Source: Hymenolepis diminuta (taxonomy: Eukaryota; Platyhelminthes; Cestoda; Cyclophyllidea; Hymenolepididae). From it: a DNA stretch of 64,000 nucleotides. The translations under genes were made by a program, and so were the position numbers. The notes under the pieces were generated by a model. The model did not search any database, had not been told where the DNA came from, and saw nothing but the letters and a program-made list of their open reading frames with translations. Positions within the stretch are counted from its first letter, which is position 1; each line of letters begins with the position of its first letter. Positions 12,771 through 25,100 of the stretch are shown piece after piece. The stretch is taken from NCBI GenBank assembly GCA_900708905.1, contig CAADRB010000063.1:626211-690210 (forward strand), written 5' to 3'.

Positions 12771-15700
12771 GATGTAAAACACAACAATGTGGGAAGGTGA
12801 AACAATTTAACTAATTGTAAAATGTGGTGATTTGAGTTAAAATATATCTGCGAGGGTTAAGTATAGCGGAACAGGAAAGAAACGGTAATAAGCAGTTAAA
12901 TTTGAAAACTGATTCTTAAAAGTGGCAAATTAGAGTGAGTACATCTAAAATTTAGAAATAGTGAATTTAGGGTAGGAGAATTGCAAAATGAAAAGAAGAA
13001 TATCTTAAATCCCATTAATAGATACGCACGGATGGAGGAATGACGTGTGGAAATGAATATGTTTCATCTTCGTCATGGAGCAAACATGTAGCTAAATGTT
13101 TACGGCTACGTGTATTCAAATATTGAAGTCCCAGACCAGAAGAAGAAAAAACCGCAGGTTCTCGTCGTTACAGAGAAAACTCACCTAAATTTAATTCGAA
13201 CTATGGACGGTAGATTTTTTTGCATGAACATTTTAAGGATTAAAAGTTATCCTTGTTTAATCGGAAGAAAAAATGTAATAAATATATAATACGACAAGGG
13301 AAAAAAATTTAATAATTTTCATAATTATGCTTGATTTTGGACAAATAAACCGTTTAGATAGAAGTATTTGCAAATTAATGCTTTGCCATTATTTCAGCAA
13401 ACCGTAATATTCTGGCTCTCTCTAAATGGCTGATAACTATCAATTAACACAAAATGTCTACTCTGTTATCATAATAGTATTCCAAATGAGCAACTATTTG
13501 TCTTAGTATGTTAACAATTGTTAATCAATAAATTTCATCTCTTCAATGACTTTTAGTCAATCAATCTCATGAAATGTCTAGTGAAGACAGGGCTTAGTGA
13601 TGTCAAATCAACTCGTATTTGGGACTCTCTATGAAAGTCCTGCACGCAATGACACGCTTGACAAATTAATTTGGTTTGATTTATTTGATTATAAGATAAA
13701 TCGTGTTTGCCATCCTTAGCTTGTAAGACTCATTTATTTTCTTTCGAATTAGTCGAGTAACGATTAAATAACAGTATCGATTAATTGGCGATTAATTAAT
13801 ATCAACTTAACGAGACCTATCTTGCGAACATTGATTAATTAACTCGTAGTGACCTAGTCCCTTATCAATGAGTAACGATTATCTTAATTTTCTAACCTAT
13901 TTTTCCTATGTTTCTATCCCCTACATATGGAGCCTTATTCTGAATAATCCCTTCCTCATTCTTCGGCCTTAAGTTTTATCGGTTTTTCTCCCTTATCTAA
14001 CCTAGAATATTGAACTTTATACTATTATATAGACATATTTACACTTAACTTTGTAATATTTGTGTTCTCTCCTAATTTGACCATCTAATAAATATCTGCC
14101 CTCTAGAGAAATTTTTGAAGAAATGTGTAAAATTTAGGAAGAAATATAGCTTTACAAACCTTGTTCTTTTCTAGGCTGGCGAATCCCGAATCCATTATTA
14201 ACTAGGTTTCATAAACTCGCTACAGTTTTCCTGTTTTGTATTCAATAAACTTCCAAATCTACCTAAAATATACCCATGCTTGAAACAAATGTAATCTTTG
14301 AATATATCAATTGCAACTTAACTAGTCTTGACATCATGATGAATGGAAAAGCAAGAAAACCTGACAGAATAGACTTTCAATTACCTTCGGTTATCTAACG
14401 AATAACTGCGTCGCACCCCTTATATTGCTGCTAATAATAATTGAAATATGATATTCTCGAAATTTAGCTAAGCATGTTACTTCACGGAATAAGTAGTATG
14501 AATTTTTAAAAAATATGCTATTTTGTCGAATAGCATTTTTGGTGTCAAGCGTAAGACGGATTCTATAAAAGTTATCAGCCCTCGTAATCCTAGCAATTTT
14601 AACCAATGTGAAATTTAATGGTTTCTCTAAAGTCCTAGTTATCCACTCTAGAATGATGGATCTTTCGAATTAAGACAATTGGGAACTAAGTTAAGGAGAG
14701 AATAATGTAATTATAGGATCGTATTTTGGGATTTATGAACACAGTCTCGATTTCATTAATATGTTTACTAAAGTATTTCAAACTCCATTTGTGAATTTGT
14801 TTACAGGCAGATGAAACAGGTCTTTTGAACTGATCTATTTCAAGATATTATGCGGTGGCATCATTGCTATCTTCGAAGTCACAGAGCTGTAATTAATGAT
14901 AAAGCGCTGAGCTGGTATTAATCAAATCAACTCAGCTCTATTCAGTTAACGTAGCTCAATTTCATCATTTTTCGCTTCATCCAACCCATGTTTTTGGCTT
15001 AGCTCATTCAAACGTAAATGTTAACCCTATTCAATTTCGTTTTTATTCATAAAACCGCTTTCACGAAAGTCCAAGAACATCTCTAGCTCCAATATATGCG
15101 TCATTTGGTTATCGTAGCATGTAATTCGTATTTGCATGTGATTTTTTGAATTCAAATAATGTTTGGATTATGGTTTGAATTGTTTCTAATATTTAATTAA
15201 CTGTATACATGATATCATAAGATATTCGATTTCTGCTACGAACTTGGATATCCACATTAGTTAGTTGCTAACCGAAAGCTTAGCGCTGAACTTCTAATAG
15301 GCACTAATACCCTAAGTAGAAAGCAGAATATTAAATGAAAATATCTATTCCGAGGAGTTAATGACAAAACTGCATTCTGAGAGCATTTTCATCATACTGT
15401 TAATTTTAATTAATATTATCATTATAAGGGGTAACATGCAGGAGGAAATAGGAATGAAAGGTCCTGTTAATTGGTAATAGCGACTTCATAAAATCTTTTT
15501 ATCCGACTTTATTTACTATGCCAATTTCCTGGGTTAAAATCATATGAGAAAATCATGTTAGAAGTAATGTTTACTGTCTGTAAACTCGAACTAGTTTTAT
15601 GCTACTAATTGACATAATTATGTAACTGGGGCAATTTTCAGTGGATTCAATGAGGTAAAAGTATTTGGATAAAGAGTGTTATTCAATTTCTAACTTTTGG

Positions 15701-15870
15701 TACCACAATAGAAGACAATTGGAAAGTTAGTATTTGACGTCAAGAGAGATGTATTGGTAATTATGACATCTAATTAAGATATAAATTTAGATGCTCACTA
15801 GTGCCTAAAGCAGTCTGCGTGCTCACCAATAAAACATCTTTTAACTTGCGACAGTAAAGCAACTTTAGAA
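12771..15870. other. Non-coding stretch, no gene seen
   Basis: AT-rich sequence with many short ATTAAT-type palindromes (for example around 13780-13860) and no exon that I can support. A 71-codon minus-strand ORF at 14391-14606 has no distinguishing features. Confidence 0.45.
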
Positions 15871-15879
15871 ATCAAACCA

Positions 15880-16150
15880 AATATTCTCTCAGAACTATTG
15901 ATCCTCCTATGGCTAATAGGATACAAAAGCCTTTCCCGAGTGAGAAGACTACTGGTTATGAAAGACCAAAACTTAATGTCAACTTAAAGTGAATGAGAAG
16001 GAAATGGAGGACGGAGTAGAAAAATGAATAAGGAGGAATGAGGAGGGCATCAATACAGGGCTAGAACAACCCGGGTTGTTAGAGGCAGGCGGAATGAGAT
16101 ACGATAAAGCACTTGTCAGATTTTGCATGTTTTAGAGTTCTTTTTTACGT
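15880..16150 (+). repeat. Dispersed repeat family II, copy 2
   Basis: Diverged match to 3340-3600, in the same order and orientation. Landmarks are GAACTATTGATCCTCCTATG, CCCGAGTGAGAAGAC, a purine-rich middle (GGAAATGGAGGACGGAG), and TTGTTAGAGGCAGGCGGAATG then ATACGATAA near the end. Confidence 0.5.
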
Positions 16151-16269
16151 GTTAGATCACTATTTCGTAGGTTTCAGTAAAGAATTTCAATCTCTATCAC
16201 TCTCTTCTGGATTGTTGGTGTGGGAAGATGAGTTAACTACCTTACGCTATCTCAGCTATCTCAAATCTA

Positions 16270-16500
16270 CTATATTAAAATCATAAAATTTGAACTGAGA
16301 ATGGGAACTTACTTTTAAGTAAAACTCGAATCAAAACATCAAATAAAGAAGGACTCTTTGATCCCTTCACTTTACCACATTTTTTGATTCCCCCCCCCCT
16401 TTTTCACTTATTAGGCTTACTGTTTACCACTTTCACTTATTTTCCCAAAATTAAAAACTTTAAAAAAATTTGTCTCGCTGTAGGTAGTGAAAATAAGCAG
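16270..16500 (+). repeat. Dispersed repeat family I, partial copy
   Basis: Shares AGAAGGACTCTTTGATCCC-like sequence and the tail with two imperfect TTAAAAACTTTAAAAA-type segments and a CTGTAGGTAGTG-like end with 26970-27120. A run of ten C at 16390-16399 lies inside it. Confidence 0.4.
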
Positions 16501-16894
16501 CCCAATTCTCTCTTAACTTGGAGTGAGTGGCTAATGGGTGTAAAATGATGTTGCTATCCTCAGGTAATGTCAGTACTAACTAGTACTCGGACGTTGTTAG
16601 CTGAAAAAACTTCACGTCGAAAACAAGCTTGTAAAGAAATTGACAAGACAACTTTTCGCCGAATGCTTTACGCTGCTAGTTGTGTGCTTTAGCATAATTA
16701 TTTCGAATTCAAGGCCGCCCAACGAAATGAATAGAAAGCGTTTCCATTAACATAACTTTTAAAATTAAATCAAAGATGAAAAAGGTGTCAAAATGAAGGG
16801 AACGTAATCAAGAAATCTCCCAGACCTCGTTCCCAAACCTAGATTGGAAAAATAATGCGACCTTTTGTCAAATTCAGATCCTTTATACGACCAT

Positions 16895-17239
16895 TTAACT
16901 AATTAACTTATTATTATTATCCCACCAAGTACATCTAATAATGAGATCTTGGAAAGTGTCCACTCCACCGCATGAGCAAGTATATGAATCGATAAAAATT
17001 AGACCGAGAGGTTTAATAAACAAAGGACCGGGAAGATTAGAACGCTTTTTAGCATGTAGAGGCACAAGATGTCTAAAAACCCACACCCCAATCGGTCCAT
17101 TGTACCCAAAAGACAATGGATTAAAAAGGGCAACTAAATACGTCTCTTTAACTAAGGTACAAAAAGGGTTGTCTTGAGCGTTTGTTTCACATAGTCTGAA
17201 CAGACAACTAATAAAAACAAGGAGGAGTTTCTGGGACAT
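16895..17239 (-). CDS. Possible small secreted cysteine-containing protein
   Basis: An ATG at 17239 opens a 114-residue frame. The first 21 residues look like a signal peptide: Lys4, a hydrophobic core LLLVFISCLF, then a small-residue cleavage site (TNA|QD). After the predicted cleavage there are four cysteines (27, 88, 90, 103), an even number that fits two disulfides, and a C-S-C-G-G motif. A plausible acceptor (CTTACATTTAG|G) lies 10 bases before the ATG, suggesting a non-coding first exon. I do not recognise a family. ORFs of this length also arise by chance in this DNA, and the opposite strand has a 78-codon ORF (16941-17177), so expression is unproven. Confidence 0.33.
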   Translation of the reverse strand: MSQKLLLVFISCLFRLCETNAQDNPFCTLVKETYLVALFNPLSFGYNGPIGVWVFRHLVPLHAKKRSNLPGPLFIKPLGLIFIDSYTCSCGGVDTFQDLIIRCTWWDNNNKLIS

Positions 17240-17244
17240 ATTTC

Positions 17245-19130
17245 GTGACCTAAATGTAAGACAGGACACAAAAGTATTATCAATTCAAGATACCATCGCA
17301 AATATGATGGATGACATATCAAGCATTAATGACCAATCGAAACCATTCCAATCTCATGAAACAAAATCGAAATCTCCAAGACGCGCACATAAAAAAAGTA
17401 CAAAAATATAACAGAAAGGAAATCAAAATAATCCCCTTCCTCCATGAAAAGGTTACTGCAATACAAGCTTAAGTAGACCAAAAATGTCAAGTCAAAAAAT
17501 GAACGAACCTCTGATGAATTCGATTCTGCCAATTCCATAATTTTTCAGGCTGTGCAGAAAAATATCAGAGATATCTGTGTTGTAACAACGAATAGTTTTG
17601 GCAGACAAGGAATGCTTTCACCCTTTAAGACTGAGACGTATCTATTTTAGCATGCCATTTCAATTTACACTTTTAATCAACCTCAATTAAGTTTATTTCA
17701 ATGAATTATTCAATTCAACTTTAAAATTATTACGAATATTTCCTGTGATGACCTTCGTCATTTCACGTGAATACTTTGTTTGCAATTTAGAACTGTGATT
17801 CAGCATGACCTGAATGTTACATTTCAGTACCAAAGTCTCCCCTGACCATAATCTTTGATCGATAGTGTCCCGAAAAGTCAACTTTGAATCTACAGATTTC
17901 CTCATTTCCGAAAGATCGACCTGATACAACTAATTCCTTTCAATTTCATTTGTCATTAATTCAAATCAATCTATCTGGTGTTGATGCTGTCACTAGCTCC
18001 TGACTGGTTAGCCTACTCAAGGTCCGATTAAGTATAGTCCCAATTTAATTGATTATTTATTAATTTCTCTCAAAGTATATAGGCCAACGTGTCCCGGACG
18101 ACTAATACAGCTGAGTGTAATACAGCAGAACTCTTTCCAGTTTCTGATAATCATTAGTTCACACCCTTGGCTATTTCACACCCTGTCTATATTGGTGTTA
18201 TAAAATAAAAGCTTTGACTCCAACTATGCCTCTTAAAACTCATCAGTTGGGCGAAAATTTAGCAACTCTGATACTTTGACTCCAGGAAGAACCCTACACT
18301 TAAGCATCCCTAATTGTAAATAACTTAAAGCTTATTAAAGACAAGCGTATTTAAATCGTCAAATTCTGTTCCAATGTCATCCTCCATTCTTGACAGATGA
18401 GAAACAGACGGGACTTTTGAAAAAAGCAGCTATTTCAATATTTTCTCCAGTAGACTGGTGGCTATTCTTAACAAGCACCTAATCATTAGATATCGCTTGC
18501 ATTCACTGAATCCTCTTCTCCTCTCCCTTGGGTTAAATATAGCTTTAATTTTTTTCTTAGAGATGTAGAGATTGAAGCTTCGACTTCTTATGCAAACACT
18601 CTGTGAACGATTGAAGTTTCACGAACATCAAAACGCACAGTGACTTTTGAAAAGCCTAAATGACATTCAGTAAAAGATATTACACATTTTAACTGGGTTT
18701 TGGCCATTTCAATGCCTTTTTCCACTTATATAGATTGAACTTCAATCATATTCAATATACTGAACTAAATGAAAATTACTGAAGAACATCATAGTTCTAC
18801 TGAAATGTTAGTAGTAGTATTTAACGATTTTTTTCACAGACACTGACATAACAAATTTAGACAAATCGGCATAAACGAATCAATGACTGTACTTTAACAT
18901 ATATTTTAACTAGCCAATAACATTGTGTCACTACATGCAAAGCTGAGCCCGCAATCAGTATTTACTCAATTGCGCATGGAACGTTAGTAAATACGCCTAC
19001 GTAAGTCCAAAGGTTTATTGAGTCTGTTTACCGAACCGAAAAGAAACGTCATAATTAGCGCTCAAATTCGTACGTAACACACAGACCTCAGGGCCCTAAA
19101 ACTACCCGGATATACATAAAACCGACACTC
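17245..19130. other. Mostly non-coding; weak minus-strand ORFs
   Basis: Minus-strand frames of 70 and 78 codons (17326-17538 and 17693-17929) are present. The second includes GETLVLKC, loosely like an immunoglobulin B-strand, but nothing else supports a domain. Both start with non-convincing sites, and they are not called as genes. Confidence 0.35.
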
Positions 19131-19138
19131 GATCTCAA
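19107..19138 (+). promoter_or_regulatory. Possible TATA-like element before the glycoprotein gene
   Basis: TATACATAAAA lies at about 19111-19121, only about 20-30 bases before the ATG at 19139. If used as a TATA box it would give a very short 5' UTR. Weak evidence. Confidence 0.2.
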
Positions 19139-20400
19139 ATGTGGATAGCTTATGTGCTCTACAGCCTTCTCCCCCTCGCATTTGTTTCAGGTTAGTCTCT
19201 TAATTCTGGGTTTTATTTTTTAAAAATAAATTATAGTAATTTTTACTGTCTTAAGATGAAAGATAAGATTTAAAGTCACTATATGTCTGTTACAATTTCC
19301 TGTTTGAATAAGAACGTTAAGCCAACTCTATTGTTTTTTAAAATTTAACTAGTTTTATTCTATTAAGAGAAATTTTGATGCTTTCACTCTCATGAAATTT
19401 CGCTGATATTACATCGCTAACTAATCGATACTCAAAACCGTATCTCCAACGTGCTTTAATTGGTAAATTTAACCGAAATTATGCAATCTATATCAGTTAA
19501 AATAATCTTTAATCTGTTTCAAATCTTCGGATTCTTAAGAGATTTATTCAATTTGATTAAGGATAATGGAAAAGTGAAAATAACTTGTGTCTATTTCAAA
19601 GTAACATTTAGACTTAAAGACGTAAATGCCCTTCAGTTTAGCTTTACTCATTAAAATTAGTCAGAATTTGTGACTTTCGAAATTGAATCATTAAGCTATA
19701 CTGCTTCATTACACAATCCCGATCGAAAATCTACTTCATTTTAACTGATTCACGTTTTTAATTTACTGTAAAATAAAACAACTCGTTTTTAGGGGTTCCC
19801 ACTTCAAACACGAGCAATTATTTCAGTGACACGACGGTATCTCTCGGTTTGAACTTAACAACACCAATATTAGAAGCGGTACAAGTTGCTTTACAAGTAC
19901 AAGATAATGAAACCGACTATTTGAACGGAACGGTTTCTGCTATTACCACAACTTCGTCCTTGAATGGATTACACTTGATAATTAATTCTACAACCACAGT
20001 AGACTATAACTCCACAACTTTTTTAAGTTACACAACGGATTTAAATCATACCCCTGATTCAAATTCACTTACCGGGCATAATTATACCCATGATTTGAAT
20101 TATACTACTCATCCAGATTTTAATTATACCCTCGACATCACCGAGGATACGTCTGATTGGACCGAAGCAATGACTTCAACTCAATTTCCAGACATGATTG
20201 TCCTTGTCAATGAAAACGATCCTTCAGAACCCCCTACTTTGAACAAGACTTTAACATCCAAAGATTTAGAAAATAAGCTGAATAAAGCGGAGAAGATTGG
20301 GGCCATTGTTGGCAGTGTAATGGCTATTGTCATTCTTGCAATTATTATCGCAATTTACTTTTTGTACCGGAAGTATCGAAGTGAATCTTCGGACTACTGA
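19139..20400 (+). CDS. Short type I membrane glycoprotein, N-glycan-rich
   Basis: Two exons: 19139-19190 and 19793-20400, joined in phase 1 (donor TCA G|GTTAGT; acceptor TTTTTAG|GG), giving 219 residues. Exon 1 encodes almost exactly a signal peptide (MWIAYVLYSLLPLAFVS). The ectodomain of about 165 residues has no cysteine and carries eleven N-x-S/T sequons, four of them NYT, in a Thr/Ser/Asp-rich sequence. One transmembrane helix lies at about 186-208 (GAIVGSVMAIVILAIIIAIY), followed by an 11-residue basic-then-acidic tail ending in SESSDY. The stop is TGA at 20398. The architecture is that of a surface glycoprotein or mucin-like protein, perhaps part of a glycocalyx. No known family is recognised. 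The match of signal-peptide exon, phase and TM makes this a confident gene. Confidence 0.82.
20037..20133 (+). repeat. Degenerate in-frame tandem repeats coding for D-x-N-x-T
   Basis: Units such as GATTTAAATCATACC, GATTTGAATTATACT and GATTTTAATTATACC recur at about 21-30 base spacing within exon 2 of the glycoprotein gene. Each encodes Asp-(Leu/Phe)-Asn-(His/Tyr)-Thr, a glycosylation sequon. This looks like local duplication that multiplied N-glycan sites. Confidence 0.6.
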
Positions 20401-20624
20401 TAAAAGGACGCTCTTTCTTAATAACCAATCTCTAACCCTCTTGTCATAATCCTTATAATTTTTACATTGAACCTGACATGTCCAGTAAAATAGTGGTGAG
20501 TAATATCTCAGACTTTTGGCGAACTTTGATCTCGTTTCAGTGGTTTGGCAGTCGAAATTATCATGAACACTACTTAATTTTTCGCAGTAGAATACTTAAA
20601 TAATTGAATTTTCGAAAGGTATGA

Positions 20625-20630
20625 ATTAAA
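20625..20630 (+). terminator. Possible variant polyadenylation signal (ATTAAA)
   Basis: ATTAAA about 225 bases after the stop codon of the glycoprotein gene. No canonical AATAAA was noticed closer. Weak. Confidence 0.2.
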
Positions 20631-21220
20631 AATGAAAACATGTGCGATTATTTGGCATTGAATACTTGTGGTTTAATGACCCCTAGTTAGCTAATAACGC
20701 AGCAGTGAGGATAATTCAGTCCGTGGTGCGGGCGTGGATAAACTGTAATAGATAATCCAGTGCATAAAGTCCACTGAAATGCTGGATTCAGAGTTCTATT
20801 AATGGTTTTATAATTTAAGTTCAATGCAGATGGCCAATTAATCTCAATTTTTTATTCGCCATTGCGAAAGGTCAGTCTTAATGCATAATTGTCTTAATAT
20901 TGCATTAAAGTAGAGGTTAGGAATGGGTTACCTAAAAATCAAACTGTTGCAACCGTTTCTACAAAGTAATTTCATGCCCTGCATTAATAAAACACGAATT
21001 CCCAGATTTTCAGCTCCAAAATATTAAATATTGCATGTGTTTACATCCTCGTCATGATTGCTATTATTTTTAACTGAATATTAGCTATAAAAAGTTATTG
21101 CCAATTTTCCGTCAACTAAACGGTTTCCATCTTTCGAAATTATTGAATAGATCTCATCATCTGATTGTGTATATTTATCGAATTTCTGATGTAGATATGT
21201 CCGCATATTAATGAAGATAG

Positions 21221-21562
21221 TCAACAACATATTAGTCGGACAAATGGATACATAGCTACATCAGAGGGGAAACAGTTTTGAGAAAGGATAGGAAGATTTG
21301 GTTCTTGGGATTTGGGATAATTATTTATCCCCTTCTCAGCCCGAAGAGCATATGCTGCTACTTTTTCTGAACGATCTTTTGAAGGAATCGCACTGAGTCC
21401 GATGTTAGCGTTAAGAATGGCACGTTGATATGTGGCCTTGTAATTGTCTTTTTCACTTATGTGATTTATTAAACCAGAAACTGAACACTGGAAGTCCTTG
21501 TTGATCAATGCGCCAGATAGTGAAAAAGCATTGCTTTTAATGGACCACCTTTTATTCGTTTT
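21221..21562 (-). CDS. Candidate 3'-terminal exon, unknown protein
   Basis: An acceptor-like ATTTTAG|AAA at 21563 leads into a 113-codon frame to TGA. An in-frame TAG lies directly at the acceptor, and the frame has no ATG near its start, so it would have to be an internal or terminal exon. The product is mixed polar/hydrophobic with no low complexity, has SLSGALIN and SVSGLIN as a possible short internal repeat, and ends in RLICC (a paired-cysteine tail of the kind sometimes lipidated). I do not recognise it and no upstream exon was identified. Chance ORFs of this size are expected in this window. Confidence 0.28.
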   Translation of the reverse strand, partial: KTNKRWSIKSNAFSLSGALINKDFQCSVSGLINHISEKDNYKATYQRAILNANIGLSAIPSKDRSEKVAAYALRAEKGINNYPKSQEPNLPILSQNCFPSDVAMYPFVRLICC

Positions 21563-21689
21563 CTAAAATGTTATTTTTGAATCATTTTCACTTTAAAAGT
21601 ACATATGGAAGACTATGACTCTAACGCATAGGCAGACTAGCCGACCACATAGTTCAATGACTTTAGAGCTCTTACATTATAATCTCAAG

Positions 21690-22150
21690 TCACGTCTGTG
21701 GCACGCACACATACGCACACACATATACGTTTGCCATTTATCTACTCGTAAGCTTCTCTCTAATCTCTCTCTTTTACTCTCGTGTTTTAAATGCTGTATA
21801 CGAATAGACTGGCCAGCATTCAATTCTTGTTTTACTGCCTTTTGAAACTGAGGTCTGCTGTTGTTAGCTGCTAACCACGGTTTTAGCTTCTACGATGTGG
21901 TTATTAGTTATTCAATTTCTACACTATCTTTTCCGCAAACATCTGCTTACAGTTAGCAGCTTCGCGTGAATTTTCTCAAGATTAGGATTAACGCTATTAG
22001 AAACAGGGATTGATGTTTCTAGCTGATTTAGCTACGACGTTCCCACGAAACCGAAGATTTCCCTGGTATCCTGATCAATTTACCTTGGAAGTGACTTTGT
22101 GTAAGCTTTCTTTTTAGCTGTCCTTGGAATCCGATGACTCAAAGGAGGAA
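21690..22150 (-). repeat. Dispersed repeat family III, inverted copy
   Basis: Similar over several hundred bases to 31340-31760. Both have a CA-rich segment, then a TCTTGTTTTACTGC-like segment, then CTGTTGTTAGCTGCTAACC or its variant, TTTTAGCTTC, and an ACACTATCTTTTCCGCAAAC segment. It is the reverse complement of the 2080-2290 and 11540-11760 copies. Confidence 0.45.
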
Positions 22151-25100
22151 AAGGGGAGACTTTGTAATAGCAACCCAAAGGCAAAATATTCATTGAAGCT
22201 TAACTGTGTGATTTCTCAGAGGAGTCCGCCTAGCCAGCTCCTCAAAATCTTTTTCGCAGCAATGTGGAAAGTTTAAAGGAAGAAAATGATTAACGCTTTC
22301 GAAAACTTTCAAGCACAACGAAACTGATTTACGAAGTAAGCGGATAATAGTATACAAATATATATTCAATGCGTTTTTCTTCTATCTTCAAAAATCTCAA
22401 CTTCGGAAGATCTCTAGGGCAAAGAGTGTTCAAGCACCATGAGATTTCAAAATAAATCCTTACTTTTCATTCTCCCTTTCCGCTTATAAATTTAATATTA
22501 ACCGTTTAATAAAACGTTGAATACAAAACCTAAAAGATTAAATGGGCTTTAGAAAGCTATTAGACTTCTTCTTACTTACCAACTTTATGCCGAAATAATC
22601 ATTGAACGTATCGACTATCTGCTTTAGGCGTAAAAAGAAACAAACTTATCTAGATGCTATAACTAACCACTCCCTTAAATCCGCTGTCTTCAGTAAGATC
22701 TGAACTCCACAGATGCAAGCCCACTCAGGATCCTAGAGTCATTCCGAACTTTGGCTCATTATATATCCATTAAGGAAAACGCGAACAATATGAGGTAAGA
22801 TTCTACCGAAAGTTTGAACTTATTCTCTGCTTTCAACCCCCTTTCTCATCTCTTTGTGAACTTCTTTATTGTTCTATTGGTTAATTTGACCATCACGCCT
22901 AGAAATGGCATTTTTTCTTTACCAAGGGCAATGATAATTAATGAACTAAAAACTATGGATTAATGGTTTCATCAACTAGTAACAGTTTTATTTTAAATTA
23001 ATTAAATCGCGCTGTTATTTAAAATTGCATGCCTTATTAGCCATCTAATTTGGAAATCTTCATAAAATTATCTTTTAGTTTAAACCAATATAAACCCGAG
23101 TTGAATTAACAGTTTATTTAATATCAAAAATATATCAAATAATATCAAAAAATAATATTTCTTTTTATTAAGATCTTCAGCTATTTATCAAAAATTTAAA
23201 CAATATAAATTCTCTATTTCCAATTATTTTTAACCCCTGCCTTATTTTTCGATGACACAAACTTGATCATGGTCAGTGAGTGTGATCCGACTCATTTATG
23301 CAAATGAATTACTAAGACACTCAAGTATAACTCTTCTTGGCATTCGTATCTCTAGCTCTCTCTTTTAAGGGCGCAAAGGACCTTTTCACATTCATTCTCA
23401 CTCTAATAGTTTATATTTTCTTATACTTCTGCAAAGGGCTGCATTTTCATGGAAGATAGAATGTTAATTGGATTTTGCGACTATAGAAGTTTACTTTAAA
23501 ACAGCATCATACGCTTTTTATGATTTAATAAACGAGCAAAATTAATGAGCCACACTTAGCTATCAGAATAACTTTTAATAAATGAATAGTAAACAGTTGT
23601 GCTTACGCTTTTCTGATTATCTCCGACACACCCCAGACTCCGCTTTAAGGGCTGTTGAAGATATCAACTTGTTAAAAGGATGAGACCAGAGCCACAAATC
23701 AATCTTCGGAACACATACAGTTCTAAATGATAACTTTCGTCGACTGTCAAATAAATTCAAATAAGTTCGTAATTTTGATATTGAAAGCCGTAGGTACAAT
23801 TTAATTTGAAACATAATATGCATTGGAAATATATTTTTTTGATCAACAATTATCGATCATCACTTTTACCAATTGGTTCATTAGATTAATCGAAATGAGA
23901 GGCCTTTATCTTCTTTATAGATTTTGTTTCTTTCGTAAAGTTGTCGTAATTTGAAAAGGAGTGCAAATCGAAATTGAAGAATTTGAATTGCCAAGAATAA
24001 GCATGAAAATGAACTGGAAAAAGATAGAAACTCCAAAACATTTTCGAAGCTAGTTAATTTGGGCTATTAAAATATGCAACAATGCGTCAACGAAATCAAG
24101 AAAAGTTTCTCTTATCAATGGTTTTTAGAAGTACGGTTGTAGAACTGATGTGTCACTCATCATATTTGCGACGATCGCTCGAAATGGTAGGAATTTTGCG
24201 TCCTGTCTTAAATCTAGGATAGAGTATATCTTAGAAATTGTCTTTTGTTTTTATTAGTTACCATTTGAAACCTTCTGAAACAGACCCTCAGAACACAGCC
24301 ACTTATTTACCTTGATTGAATACACGTATTTAGTTTCTCCCAGTCCTCTGTCTTTGGGATACAATAGAGCCGACAATTCAGCAGTCTGAGATGATGGATT
24401 TTAGACTTATCGAGATTCAGGGTTAGTAGATTATCCAAGTAGTAGGATAGTCTGCTATTTGGCTACCCAAGTTAGTAGGATAGCCAAGAAATAATTTTGA
24501 TCCTTAATCGTGTACCGCAAAAAAGTATAGGGATTTCAAAATCGACACGTTTAGTTTCCAATCATTTCAGTATTTAGATTTCGAAAAAATGCTTAATTGT
24601 CTTTTTTATACCAATTCCTTGTTTTTTGTGCGTTGTAATCATTAAGCGATAAGGCGCCGTCAACGTAAAGTGGCAGAAGCTACATATTTTGAAAGATGAG
24701 CTATTCGCGCGAGATGGGTCTCTGTCACATAAATATGCTGGCGCATGAACAGTTAGTCTAGACAAATTCCCCTCTTCATTGGAATAGTCACTATATTCTC
24801 CTATAAATAGTCTTTTTAAGAATTTAAGAAAGCGACTTTGGTGTAACTGTCCCCCTGAGTCTGAGTGAACTGTAATCTAGCGATATCTAATGGGTTTGTC
24901 ATATCACAGCAGCAGAACTAGATTTCCTAGTAGTAGTACAGCATAGAAGGGATATACTTTTCAAAAGTGGGTAACTGAACAGTTACAAGACTAAGATGGT
25001 CACATTTCTTTGAAAGTTAACTGGATGCGCATTTGATTTATTATTTTTAATAAATTTGAATGTAGCTTGACAACAGTTTGACAGAATTACAAACGATATA

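Noticed and set aside
17693..17929. Immunoglobulin-like segment (GETLVLKC) in a minus-strand ORF
   Set aside because: Only one strand-like motif, with no partner cysteine or tryptophan at the right spacing.
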